The translations under genes and the position numbers were made by a program. Positions 16,102 through 23,912 of a DNA stretch of 28,499 nt are shown here, piece after piece. The notes beneath the pieces were generated by a model that was given only the letters and a program-made list of their open reading frames with translations, searched no databases and had not been told where the DNA came from. Source of the DNA: RGIG8306 sp964566025. GTDB taxonomy: Bacteria > Bacillota > Clostridia > Lachnospirales > Lachnospiraceae. The stretch spans positions 1 through 28,499 of the forward strand of contig CAZMHF010000027.1 of NCBI GenBank assembly GCA_964566025.1, in the 5' to 3' direction. Each line of letters begins with the position of its first letter. Position 1 is the stretch's first letter.

Positions 16102-17697
16102 TTAAATCTCAAATGTTTCCATCCTTGCAAACGCCAATCCTGCAATCAAAAAATTGAATGCACAAAAAGCCAAGGAAATAAGCATGGCAATCATCAATCC
16201 GATTGCTGGTGAGGCTATTGCCCCTAACACAAATACCATAGTGACTACGATAGTAAAACTAACCGTCATCAATGCAAAAGTGATGAGCTGCTTCATAATT
16301 TCAAAAACAGCATCCCCGAGTAACCCATCTATCAAAATACAACTATACAATTGTGTCATGTGCAAAACGATACCCAACACAACAATAATCAGCGCATATA
16401 AAAGTGGCAATCTACCTGTTACAACAGCGGGAAGCACCAACAAGGCTGTGTCAATCATGGCTTTAAAAATTTCTAATTTTGTCACATAATATAGCTTTGC
16501 ATAAATCGAATCTGGAATGAGATACGTATATAATTTCGTGTACTCCTCACGCCATTTTTCTAACCCACCAAATGCCATCATTTTTAGAATCACCAACATA
16601 AGTACATACGAACCTACTCGCACATTTAGTTGTTCTATCTCAATGCGCAAAAAGAAATAGCCTAGTATCAGTATGACAATGGAATGAATATTGATAAAAA
16701 ACAACTTTCTGCGACGTGCAACCATCAACTGCTTATAATAAATGGCTTTTGCATAATACCCCTTTGCCTTCATGGTAATTTCTTTGTATTTCTTAGTTTT
16801 GTTTTTGCTAGGCAAAATTGGTCGTTTTCCTTGCTTGCGCTTTTCTTTTAGCGTACTAATCATTTGTGCGAGTGCTACTGCATCTTCATAGTACTCACCA
16901 TTACATTTCATCTTCACAATATATACAATTGCCACAAGCAAGCTAATACCATAACATGCCACACCAATTAAACTGGCTAGTCCAATCGCGCTACCTGCCA
17001 TACTTGCAAAGAATGCATTAATAAAAGCAATCTTCCAACCGATGATTGGTATCAATTGCAAAATCGGATGTTTAACAAATTGATCAATCAAAGAAAGATT
17101 GATTTGATTGCCACGAATCATTAGAAAGGCTAATCCGACCACTAAAAAGAGAAATACGATAATCGCATAGCGAACAAATTTTTTAAATGTCTCTGTTACC
17201 TTCTCACTTGCAAACAAAAGCAAGGAAAGTCCCATTTCGATAATATTGTCCACAAAAAAGCTAATCAATAAAAATAGCAGGATTGTTCCCATGCTCTCCT
17301 TCATATTAATAGCAAACCATATTAAAAATACGACTTGTATAAGAGAATGTGTTACGATACTGCGCATTTTCGAAAAAATAAAAATGCTTTTTGCATCAAT
17401 CGGCGCTGTGAAAAGCATATTCTCATCTGCTAGAGAAAATGGAATACCTGTTTTTGACGCAAGCGCCCATAGCTTTGTTGGCATCGAAATCAATTCAAAT
17501 GCGACAAGTATGATCGTCATACTCATTTTCCCAGACAAAAAGGCATTTTCATCGGTAGAAAGTTGCAATGCCGCCATCATCATTCCAACACCATAAAAAA
17601 GTATCATCGCCAACCCTACATACGTCATCGGCTTTTTCAAGAGTTTTTTAATTCGATTAAAAAACATTTTCGATCCAAGGAATAATAAATGTTGCAT
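16102..17697 (-). CDS. ABC exporter permease (ABC_export-like)
   Basis: A 531-residue integral membrane protein with roughly a dozen hydrophobic segments in two groups. They are split by a strongly basic cytoplasmic loop (region KEKRKQGKRPILPSKNKTKK). It has the look of the large putative ABC exporter permeases seen next to a single ATPase in Clostridia. The ATG at 17695-17697 (MQHLLFLG) was chosen: GAAGGA lies just upstream, while a GTG 18 bases earlier lies before that site. The ATPase stop is one base away, so the two are coupled and probably form one transporter. The substrate cannot be told from sequence. Confidence 0.85.
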   Translation of the reverse strand: MQHLLFLGSKMFFNRIKKLLKKPMTYVGLAMILFYGVGMMMAALQLSTDENAFLSGKMSMTIILVAFELISMPTKLWALASKTGIPFSLADENMLFTAPIDAKSIFIFSKMRSIVTHSLIQVVFLIWFAINMKESMGTILLFLLISFFVDNIIEMGLSLLLFASEKVTETFKKFVRYAIIVFLFLVVGLAFLMIRGNQINLSLIDQFVKHPILQLIPIIGWKIAFINAFFASMAGSAIGLASLIGVACYGISLLVAIVYIVKMKCNGEYYEDAVALAQMISTLKEKRKQGKRPILPSKNKTKKYKEITMKAKGYYAKAIYYKQLMVARRRKLFFINIHSIVILILGYFFLRIEIEQLNVRVGSYVLMLVILKMMAFGGLEKWREEYTKLYTYLIPDSIYAKLYYVTKLEIFKAMIDTALLVLPAVVTGRLPLLYALIIVVLGIVLHMTQLYSCILIDGLLGDAVFEIMKQLITFALMTVSFTIVVTMVFVLGAIASPAIGLMIAMLISLAFCAFNFLIAGLAFARMETFEI

Positions 17698-17698
17698 A

Positions 17699-18403
17699 TT
17701 ACACTTCCTTCTCACTTTCCGTTAATGAAAAATAGAATTTTTCAATACTTTCATTATCATCCGTTTCATTGCGATTGTACTGACCGATAATCGCACCCTT
17801 TTGCATAACAAATACCGTATCCCAAAATTCCTTCACCAAATCCAAAATATGCGTGCTAATCAAAAATGTCTTGCCTTTTTCTTTGTATTCGAGAATTAAT
17901 TTCTTTAATTCATTAATCGCCTTTGGATCTAACCCCACCATTGGCTCATCCAATATAATGACCTCTGGATTCGTAATTAAGGCACAACAAATACTAAGCT
18001 TTTGCATCATCCCCTTTGATAGCTCGTCGCCGAATTTGTTGAGCTTATCTTCCAATTCAAATCGCTCAACTAACGTCTTCATCTCTTCTTCATACTCTTC
18101 AACGCCGTAAGCTCGAGCGATAAATTCTATATGTTCCTTAATCGTAAGATCGGGATAAATCGAAGGGATTTCTGGCACATAAGCAACACGCTTTTTTGCT
18201 TCCATGGAGCGCGCTGGGTATCCAGTAACGAAAATCTCCCCCTTATAACGAAGCAATCCGACAATGGATTTAATGGCCGTTGATTTTCCAGCTCCATTGC
18301 TACCAAGCAAAATAGCAACCTTGCCTTGCTCTACGGAAAAATTGATTTGATTAACTGCCAACGTCTTTCGATAGAATTTTGTTAGATTTTTAACCTGAAG
18401 CAT
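17699..18403 (-). CDS. ABC transporter ATP-binding protein
   Basis: A 234-residue ATPase that would power the adjacent permease. Walker A is GSNGAGKST (34-42), the signature is LSKGM (128-132, instead of LSGGQ), Walker B is VIILDEP (148-154) and the switch His is His185 in ISTH. The usual Q-loop glutamine is Glu78 (AYVPEIP), a change common in exporter ATPases of this type. The frame is open 32 codons upstream into the neighbouring gene. ATG 18401-18403 was chosen because GAGGAG lies 8 bases upstream and the ABC domain starts at once (MLQVKNLTKFY). It begins 4 bases after the stop of the beta-helix gene. Confidence 0.93.
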   Translation of the reverse strand: MLQVKNLTKFYRKTLAVNQINFSVEQGKVAILLGSNGAGKSTAIKSIVGLLRYKGEIFVTGYPARSMEAKKRVAYVPEIPSIYPDLTIKEHIEFIARAYGVEEYEEEMKTLVERFELEDKLNKFGDELSKGMMQKLSICCALITNPEVIILDEPMVGLDPKAINELKKLILEYKEKGKTFLISTHILDLVKEFWDTVFVMQKGAIIGQYNRNETDDNESIEKFYFSLTESEKEV

Positions 18404-18407
18404 TCCA

Positions 18408-19067
18408 TTAGCTCCTCTCAATAATTTCATTTTTATTTTTGTAAATGCTACCTTGTGGTATAAAACTACGAACGGCTGACAATGGATAAACAGACGCATA
18501 GGCGCCGATAATGGTTCCTGGATTTAGAACGCTTGAACAACCCACTTCCACCTCATCTGCCAAAATTGCGCCGATTTTTTTCATGCCTGTTTCAAAGCGA
18601 TCTGTATAATCAAAAATCACAATATTTTTCTTGTCCGATTTCACATTGGAGGTAATAGCACCTGCTCCTAAATGCGCCTTATAGCCTAATATCGAATCAC
18701 CCACATAGTTGTAATGTGGTACTTGAACGTTGTCGAATAAAATCACATTTTTAAGCTCCGTCGAATTGCCTACCACTGCGTAATCGCCGATAATTGCATT
18801 GCCTCGAATAAATGCACAATGCCTCACTTCTGTAAATTGCCCGATAATGCAAGGCCCCGTAATGGAAGCACTTTTAGCGATAACGGCGTTATTTGCTACC
18901 CACACATCCTTCTCATATTCATAGTATGCATCCTTTGGTAAGGCTTCAATTAAATCATAAATAAATGTCTTAATATGTGGCAAGACTTGCCATGGATATT
19001 CGTATTTCTCTAACTCACTCCACGCAATAGATGCTTTCTCAATAAACAATTCGCTTGTTTTAATCAT
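18408..19067 (-). CDS. Left-handed beta-helix (hexapeptide repeat) protein, GlmU C-terminal-like
   Basis: A 219-residue protein. After about 55 helical residues come hexapeptide repeats (55-205): VWVANNAVIAKSASITG, IIGQFTEV, IIGDYAVVG and VEVGCSSVLNPGTIIG. The loop NYVGDSILGYKAHLGAGAITSN (120-141) resembles the acetyl-CoA/sugar site of GlmU and sugar-nucleotide transferases. Such proteins are often labelled UDP-GlcNAc pyrophosphorylase, but no nucleotidyltransferase domain (GxGTRM) is present, so that name would be wrong here. An acyltransferase or a sugar-nucleotide binding role is more likely. GAGGAG at 19075-19081 supports the ATG at 19065-19067. It sits 13 bases after topB and 4 bases before the ABC ATPase gene. 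Confidence 0.82.
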   Translation of the reverse strand: MIKTSELFIEKASIAWSELEKYEYPWQVLPHIKTFIYDLIEALPKDAYYEYEKDVWVANNAVIAKSASITGPCIIGQFTEVRHCAFIRGNAIIGDYAVVGNSTELKNVILFDNVQVPHYNYVGDSILGYKAHLGAGAITSNVKSDKKNIVIFDYTDRFETGMKKIGAILADEVEVGCSSVLNPGTIIGAYASVYPLSAVRSFIPQGSIYKNKNEIIERS

Positions 19068-19080
19068 CGTATTTTCTCCT

Positions 19081-21075
19081 CTATTTTTTATAAAAGCCTT
19101 CGATTTGATAAAATCTTTGTTCAATTCTTTCAGGTTGCCTAATTTGCTTTACGCGCTCAACTCGTTTGATAATAAAATCTTCGAGCTTCTTCATATACTC
19201 TTGTGTGGTGGTTGTTCCTTGCGATACATAGGATAACCCCTTCTCCCAGCTTGCTGTTAAATCAGGATTTAGCATTTGAGGCATAGATACCAATGTTGCT
19301 TCATACACGTACTCGCCAAGTAAAGCTGGCGTAATCACTTGCGTTTTATTATTAAGCGATAAATACTTAATCGTCAATAGCTTCTTCAAAATCTCCGCCC
19401 TCGTAGCACTTGTTCCGATACCAGCGCCTCTAATTTGTTCACGCAAGCTCTCATCTTCAATCAACTGTCCCGCATTTTCCATCGCCAAAATCAAGGATCC
19501 TGACGTGTAGCGTGATGGTGGGGTTGTCTCACCTGCCTTGATTGTATAATCGCTACGCATAACCATCATACCCTTTTTTAATCCTTTAAACATCTCTAAC
19601 AATTTCGGATCATGCTTTGCCTCTGCCAAATCGTCTTTTTTATTCTCTGTTTTTGCATTTAATACGGCAAAAAACCCTTCATTTTCTTGAAGCTTAACAC
19701 TTGTACTAAACGCTTCGCTATACGCATCATGTGAAACGGCTACAAAGATGGTTGTTTTTTGATAAATGACTGCTGGATAGAAAACGCTCAAAAAACGGCG
19801 CACAATAAAATCATACACCATCCTTTGCTCGCCAGCTAGAGAGCGATACGCATGAATATTGCCTGTTGGAATAATCGCATAATGGTCGGTAATCTGCTTG
19901 TCATCTGTGTATTTTGTTTTGGCGATTTGCTCATAGCTCTTTGATGTTATGATATTTTCGACAAATGGTCGATATTCTTCAATGTTTTCCAATCCTTTAA
20001 TGTTTTTGATCACTTCTTTTGCGACGGCTGTTGAAATCACTCGCGCATCCGTTCTAGGATAGGTAACTAATTTTTTCTCATACAATTCCTGTGCGATTTT
20101 TGATGTCGCCTCTGGATTGATTTTTAATCGCTTAGAACATTCATTTTGAAGCTCTGCTAAATTAAATAATAAAGGGGGCAATTTCTTTTCTTTTTTTCTC
20201 TCTACCTTTGTAATCGTTCCTTGCTCTTTATCCTTTTCAAGTAACTCTTCCACAAATCCCTTTGCAATCGCTTCGTCCTTAAATCCATTTTCTTTATATA
20301 AGTAAGGCATATTGGCATGCTTGCTTGTCGCATCGACTTTCCATTCTGTTTCAAATGCCACATCGTCCTTTACAAACTGGCCAAGTATCCGATAAAATGG
20401 CGTCTTGACGAATTCTCGAATTTCTCGTTCCCTTCGCACAACCATCCCCAGTACACACGTCATCACACGCCCAATCGAAACGACTGCCCACTTTTGATTA
20501 GTATGCTTTGCAATGGTTGGCCCAAATTTCAATGTCAATAATCTGGAAAAATTAATTCCCATCAAGTAGTCTTCTTTTGCACGCAAATAGGCGCTTTGTG
20601 CTAGGTTATCATAGATTGATAAATCCTTCGCCTCTAAAACGCCTCGTTTAATCTCTTCTTCTGTTTGTGAGTCAATCCATACACGCTTTTTTAATGGACA
20701 GGTTACATTTGCCATTTGGTCAACCAAACGATAAATATACTCTCCCTCTCGCCCCGAGTCGGTACACACATAAATGGTATCAATATCATCTCGTGACAAA
20801 AGCCCTGCAACAATATCAAATTGCTTTCGAACGGCTGGAATTACTTCGTATTTGAATTCTTTAGGCAAAAATGGCAATGTATCAAGTCTCCATTTTTTAA
20901 GAGTCGCATCATATACTTCTGGATAACTCATCGTCACAAGATGCCCTACGCACCAAGTGACAAGAATTTCTTCTGATTCTAAATAACCATCTCTTCGTTT
21001 TACGCTTTTTGTCAACACCTTGGCAAACTCCTGCGCAACACTTGGCTTTTCACTAATAAATAATTTTTTCCCCAT
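19081..21075 (-). CDS. topB: DNA topoisomerase III
   Basis: A type IA enzyme that cuts and rejoins one DNA strand to resolve linked or recombining DNA. At 664 residues it is slightly short of the usual Gram-positive 690-730. The Toprim domain begins LFISEKPSVA (5-14), with TDSGREGE (105-112) as the acidic cluster. The TD-x-GREGE form, rather than DPDREGE, is normal in Gram-positive TopB. The active site Tyr339 is in VTYPRTD. GAGIGTSATRAEIL lies near the C-terminus. No C-terminal zinc fingers are present, as usual for TopB. Its ATG lies one base after the stop of the BMP lipoprotein gene, with AGGGA inside that gene, so expression is coupled. Confidence 0.95.
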   Translation of the reverse strand: MGKKLFISEKPSVAQEFAKVLTKSVKRRDGYLESEEILVTWCVGHLVTMSYPEVYDATLKKWRLDTLPFLPKEFKYEVIPAVRKQFDIVAGLLSRDDIDTIYVCTDSGREGEYIYRLVDQMANVTCPLKKRVWIDSQTEEEIKRGVLEAKDLSIYDNLAQSAYLRAKEDYLMGINFSRLLTLKFGPTIAKHTNQKWAVVSIGRVMTCVLGMVVRREREIREFVKTPFYRILGQFVKDDVAFETEWKVDATSKHANMPYLYKENGFKDEAIAKGFVEELLEKDKEQGTITKVERKKEKKLPPLLFNLAELQNECSKRLKINPEATSKIAQELYEKKLVTYPRTDARVISTAVAKEVIKNIKGLENIEEYRPFVENIITSKSYEQIAKTKYTDDKQITDHYAIIPTGNIHAYRSLAGEQRMVYDFIVRRFLSVFYPAVIYQKTTIFVAVSHDAYSEAFSTSVKLQENEGFFAVLNAKTENKKDDLAEAKHDPKLLEMFKGLKKGMMVMRSDYTIKAGETTPPSRYTSGSLILAMENAGQLIEDESLREQIRGAGIGTSATRAEILKKLLTIKYLSLNNKTQVITPALLGEYVYEATLVSMPQMLNPDLTASWEKGLSYVSQGTTTTQEYMKKLEDFIIKRVERVKQIRQPERIEQRFYQIEGFYKK

Positions 21076-21076
21076 G

Positions 21077-22195
21077 CTAATTCCCTAAATCTTGTTCAAT
21101 GATACCGCTTTGTTTGATAGTAACACGACTTAGTTTCAACTCATTAATCGGTACCTTCGCCGTCTTAATACCCGTTCGCATGCCATTTGTATCGGCTTTT
21201 AGTTCATTGTACAGTGCTTGATATTTGCTTTTGTCGAAAACAAAAAACTGCGCCGTTTGGGTTGTTAAGGATACGGAATCATCTACCACGCCAAAATATT
21301 CAACGCGTCCACCCATATAATTTTTTTCTTGATTAACCTTTAGCAAATTATAAATGGCTGTTTTCGTATCTTTGATTGCTGAAAATATCACATTTTTAGA
21401 AGCATCATTATAATCGCTATCGCTTGCAACCACTTTTTTATTCAACGAATCGGCTACGGCAATGGTCGCCTCGCAAGCCATACCTCCCGCTGCAAAAATC
21501 ACATCACAGCCTTCTTGATAAAAGATTCGTGCCTTCTCTTGCAATGTCGTCGCATTGTCCCATTGTGTTCCATAGGTGTATTGAACGCAAACACTGCTTT
21601 CTCCTAAATTCAGCTCCTTTGCAGCATATTCTGCTCCTTGCAAAAGTCCGAAGCCATACGCACCAATCGGCGCATTTGCCCCTTCGCCAATAAAGCCAAT
21701 GTTTAGGTATCCTTCAATCACCAACGCATAGCCAGTCATAAAGCCACTTTGCTCATTCGCAAACATCATCGAAAAACAATTTTCTTGTATATAACTTTCA
21801 AACTCATCTCCCGTTTTTCCATTTCCAGGGATAGCGTCAATCAAAACGAAACGAATGTACTTGTACTGGTCTTGTGCCATCAAAACTGCTTTTTTATAGA
21901 TTTCCCCTTGGCAAATGATTGTTTTGATTCCGTCATCCACTGCCTTTGTAATCGCCTTGCGAATCGCTTCTTCACTCGTACTTGTCGTCTCAATTAGCTT
22001 ACAAGCGGTACTGTTCTCGTCGCAAAATTCTTCGATACCTTCCCATGTATTCTTAATCGATCGATCTTCCTTTGCTTGCTCTGTATTTGTCACAAGTAGA
22101 GCAATTTTCGCGTTCTTTTTTGAGCATCCCGAAAAAGCCATAATCGACATCATGATTAATGTGGTAATGAGACAAATGCGTTTTAGTTTCTTCAA
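21077..22195 (-). CDS. BMP-family (PnrA-like) substrate-binding lipoprotein
   Basis: A 372-residue extracytoplasmic binding protein. The signal MKKLKRI plus a hydrophobic core ends in FSGC, with Cys24 lipidated. The fold is that of the BMP/PnrA family, which binds nucleosides for ABC uptake: KIALLVTN, then GFIGEGANAPIGAYGFGLLQGAEYAAKE, then VIFAAGGMACEATIAVA and VVASDSDYND. The start codon is TTG (22193-22195), supported by AGGGGG at 22203-22208. No ABC ATPase or permease of the nucleoside type is beside it; the exporter further down the operon is of a different class. It is first in the operon that continues with topB. Ligand unproven. Confidence 0.88.
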   Translation of the reverse strand: MKKLKRICLITTLIMMSIMAFSGCSKKNAKIALLVTNTEQAKEDRSIKNTWEGIEEFCDENSTACKLIETTSTSEEAIRKAITKAVDDGIKTIICQGEIYKKAVLMAQDQYKYIRFVLIDAIPGNGKTGDEFESYIQENCFSMMFANEQSGFMTGYALVIEGYLNIGFIGEGANAPIGAYGFGLLQGAEYAAKELNLGESSVCVQYTYGTQWDNATTLQEKARIFYQEGCDVIFAAGGMACEATIAVADSLNKKVVASDSDYNDASKNVIFSAIKDTKTAIYNLLKVNQEKNYMGGRVEYFGVVDDSVSLTTQTAQFFVFDKSKYQALYNELKADTNGMRTGIKTAKVPINELKLSRVTIKQSGIIEQDLGN

Positions 22196-22229
22196 AACAA
22201 TACCCCCTTAACGATTCTTTACTACCTAA

Positions 22230-22258
22230 AGATTAAATTATAAATTTGTACTTGTCAA
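22230..22258 (-). promoter_or_regulatory. Promoter of the BMP lipoprotein-topB operon
   Basis: Perfect TTGACA (22253-22258), 17 bases, then TAATCT (22230-22235) on the minus strand. The -10 is weak. The -35 overlaps, on the opposite strand, the -35 of the tRNA-Leu promoter. Confidence 0.6.
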
Positions 22259-22280
22259 GGAAGAAATAATATGGTACTAT
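22252..22280 (+). promoter_or_regulatory. tRNA-Leu promoter
   Basis: TTGTCA (22252-22257), 17 bases, TACTAT (22275-22280) preceded by TGG (extended -10), 20 bases before the tRNA. It shares five base pairs of its -35 with the divergent minus-strand promoter. Confidence 0.75.
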
Positions 22281-22300
22281 AACTATCGTTCTTAAGTTTT

Positions 22301-22383
22301 GCCGGCGTGTCGGAATGGCAGACGAGACAGACTCAAAATCTGTTGTCCGCAAGGGCGTAAGGGTTCGAGTCCCTTTGCCGGCA
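22301..22383 (+). tRNA. tRNA-Leu, anticodon CAA
   Basis: Acceptor arms GCCGGCG (22301-22307) and TGCCGGC (22376-22382), with discriminator A at 22383. The anticodon stem-loop is ACAGA-CTCAAAA-TCTGT, giving CAA, which reads UUG. The long variable arm (GTCC...GGGC) is typical of leucine class II tRNA. The T arm is AAGGG-TTCGAGT-CCCTT. The 3' CCA is not encoded and must be added by nucleotidyltransferase. It is a single tRNA, on the plus strand, with its own promoter. Confidence 0.97.
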
Positions 22384-22468
22384 TTATACGAAGCAAGCAA
22401 GTTCCCCCACGCTTTATAAGCGAATCCAACATAGTTAGATTAGGGCGGACTTGCTTGTTTCCGTATGA
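22384..22468 (+). ncRNA. T-shaped structured RNA between tRNA-Leu and oadB (candidate)
   Basis: Beginning at the first base after the tRNA, 85 bases fold almost completely. The outer stem pairs 22384-22404 with 22447-22468: 21 pairs, one bulged C at 22461 and a few G-U pairs. Inside it, CCC (22405-22407) can pair with GGG (22443-22445). Two small arms then stand side by side: CGCTT-TAT-AAGCG (22410-22422), and AATC-c-AAC-ATA-GTT-a-GATT (22423-22441). The two 3-base loops are complementary. No T run follows, so it is not a standard terminator. It ends 22 bases before the oadB ribosome binding site. It could be a cis-regulatory leader, a processing signal or a short palindromic element. I match it to no known family. 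Confidence 0.5.
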
Positions 22469-22503
22469 GAACAAAATATCAATGTATGATAAGGAGTCAA
22501 CAC

Positions 22504-23625
22504 ATGTCAGCTTTGTACGAAAATCTACTGAACATTACTGGTGGACAACTAATTATGTGGGCGATTGGCGGTATCCTCATTTATCTTGCCGTAAAAAAAG
22601 ATATGGAGCCTACCTTGCTATTGCCGATGGGATTTGGTGCTATTTTAGTCAACCTTCCGATGTCAGGTGCCGTTACCCAGATCCACAATGGAATTGCCGA
22701 AGTCGGTATTATCAACGAACTATTTGATATGGGTATTGCCAACGAGCTATTTCCTCTTCTTCTTTTTATTGGAATTGGAGCGATGATTGACTTCACACCA
22801 TTACTGACAAATCCAAAGCTATTATTGTTCGGCGCTGCCGCACAGTTTGGTATTTTCTTTACACTTAGTACCGCCGCTCTTTTTGGCTTCGAGCTAAAGG
22901 ATGCCGCTTCTATCGCCATTATTGGTGCAGCAGATGGCCCTACTTCAATCTTCGTAGCCAATTACCTAAAATCAAATTATATCGGCGCTATCATCGTTGC
23001 CGCTTATTCCTATATGGCATTAGTTCCACTAATCCAACCACCCGTTATCAAGATGTTGACGACAAAAAAAGAGCGCTTGATCCGTATGCCATATGAAGCA
23101 AAGGCCGTTTCTCGCACAACCAAAATTCTTTTCCCTATCGTTATCACCGTTATTACTGGTATCGTTTCACCTCGTGCTGTTGCACTAATTGGATTCTTGA
23201 TGTTTGGTAATCTCATTCGTGAATGTGGCGTTTTATCTTCCCTTTCCGATACAGCCCAACATGTACTAGCAAACCTTGTTACATTAGTGCTTGGTATTAC
23301 CATTGCTTCTAAGATGCAAGCAGCAAGCTTCCTAAACAAAGAAACCTTATTGATTATGTTTTTAGGTATGATTGCCTTTATCTTTGATACTGCAGGTGGC
23401 GTACTATTCGCCAAGTTCCTAAATCTCTTCTCAAAAAAGAAGCTTAATCCTATGATTGGTGCCGCAGGTATCTCTGCATTCCCTATGTCTGCTCGTGTTG
23501 TTCACAAGCTAGGCCTTGCAGAAGATCCAACAAACTTCTTACTCATGCATTCGATTGGTATTAATGTTTCTGGTCAAATTGCATCCGTTATCGCAGGTGG
23601 TATTTTATTGAATTTCTTAGCATAA
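22504..23625 (+). CDS. oadB: Sodium-pumping decarboxylase beta subunit (OadB/GcdB/MmdB family)
   Basis: A membrane subunit that couples decarboxylation of carboxybiotin to sodium export. The 373 residues and about ten hydrophobic segments fit the family. The functional Asp is Asp144 in IIGAADGPTSIFVANYL, and the second conserved membrane region is MHSIGINVSGQIAS (348-361). The ATG at 22504 has AAGGAG about 8 bases upstream; the frame is open 13 codons earlier, inside unmatched leader sequence. The cognate alpha subunit and biotin carrier are not in the window, so oxaloacetate, glutaconyl-CoA and methylmalonyl-CoA types cannot be told apart. There is no clear promoter between it and tRNA-Leu, so cotranscription with the tRNA is likely. 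Confidence 0.92.
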   Translation: MSALYENLLNITGGQLIMWAIGGILIYLAVKKDMEPTLLLPMGFGAILVNLPMSGAVTQIHNGIAEVGIINELFDMGIANELFPLLLFIGIGAMIDFTPLLTNPKLLLFGAAAQFGIFFTLSTAALFGFELKDAASIAIIGAADGPTSIFVANYLKSNYIGAIIVAAYSYMALVPLIQPPVIKMLTTKKERLIRMPYEAKAVSRTTKILFPIVITVITGIVSPRAVALIGFLMFGNLIRECGVLSSLSDTAQHVLANLVTLVLGITIASKMQAASFLNKETLLIMFLGMIAFIFDTAGGVLFAKFLNLFSKKKLNPMIGAAGISAFPMSARVVHKLGLAEDPTNFLLMHSIGINVSGQIASVIAGGILLNFLA

Positions 23626-23638
23626 GGAGGATACACAT

Positions 23639-23803
23639 ATGAATCTTAATACAGAAGCATTTATAGACACATTGCCTATTATGGCAGAAGGTATGGCATG
23701 TATCTTCGCTGTAACAGCCGTTATCATTATTTCTACATATCTTTTGAATGTCTTTACAAGACCAAAAAAGGACAAGGACAAAACAGAAGATACGAATCAA
23801 TAA
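23639..23803 (+). CDS. OadG-like single-helix small subunit
   Basis: A 54-residue protein starting MNLNTEAFIDTLPIMAEGM. It has one membrane helix (about residues 17-38, ending STYLLNVF) and a short charged tail (RPKKDKDKTEDTNQ). The GM-x2-IF-x-V start of the helix, the orientation and the place right after oadB match the gamma subunit of sodium-pumping decarboxylases, which helps assembly. It is shorter than most OadG proteins (about 80-100) and lacks their long C-terminal tail. AAGGAGG (23624-23630) overlaps the oadB stop, 8 bases before the ATG, so translation is coupled. The assignment rests on motif and context. Confidence 0.72.
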   Translation: MNLNTEAFIDTLPIMAEGMACIFAVTAVIIISTYLLNVFTRPKKDKDKTEDTNQ

Positions 23804-23827
23804 TTTTTCCCACAAAACAACCATAAC

Positions 23828-23860
23828 AAAACCCCCGTTTCCTCACGAAACGGGGGTTTT
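23828..23860. terminator. Bidirectional terminator between oadB/G-like and pyk
   Basis: A perfect 14-bp stem, AAAACCCCCGTTTC (23828-23841) with GAAACGGGGGTTTT (23847-23860), and a CTCAC loop. The T run in the plus direction and the A run on the other side let it serve both converging units. Confidence 0.95.
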
Positions 23861-23912
23861 ATATGATAGTTATTAGATCTTAATCACTCTTTTATATCTT
23901 AATATCTCTATC

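Noticed and set aside
19385..19420. Loss of topoisomerase III function from short length or the GREGE variant
   Set aside because: The TD-x-GREGE form and lack of zinc fingers are normal for Gram-positive TopB; the active Tyr is present.
22292..22474. Minus-strand 60-codon open frame over the tRNA
   Set aside because: It is the antisense of tRNA-Leu and the paired RNA; a common false call.
22581..23414. Minus-strand open frames inside oadB
   Set aside because: Shadows of a conserved membrane protein gene; no ribosome binding site or family match.
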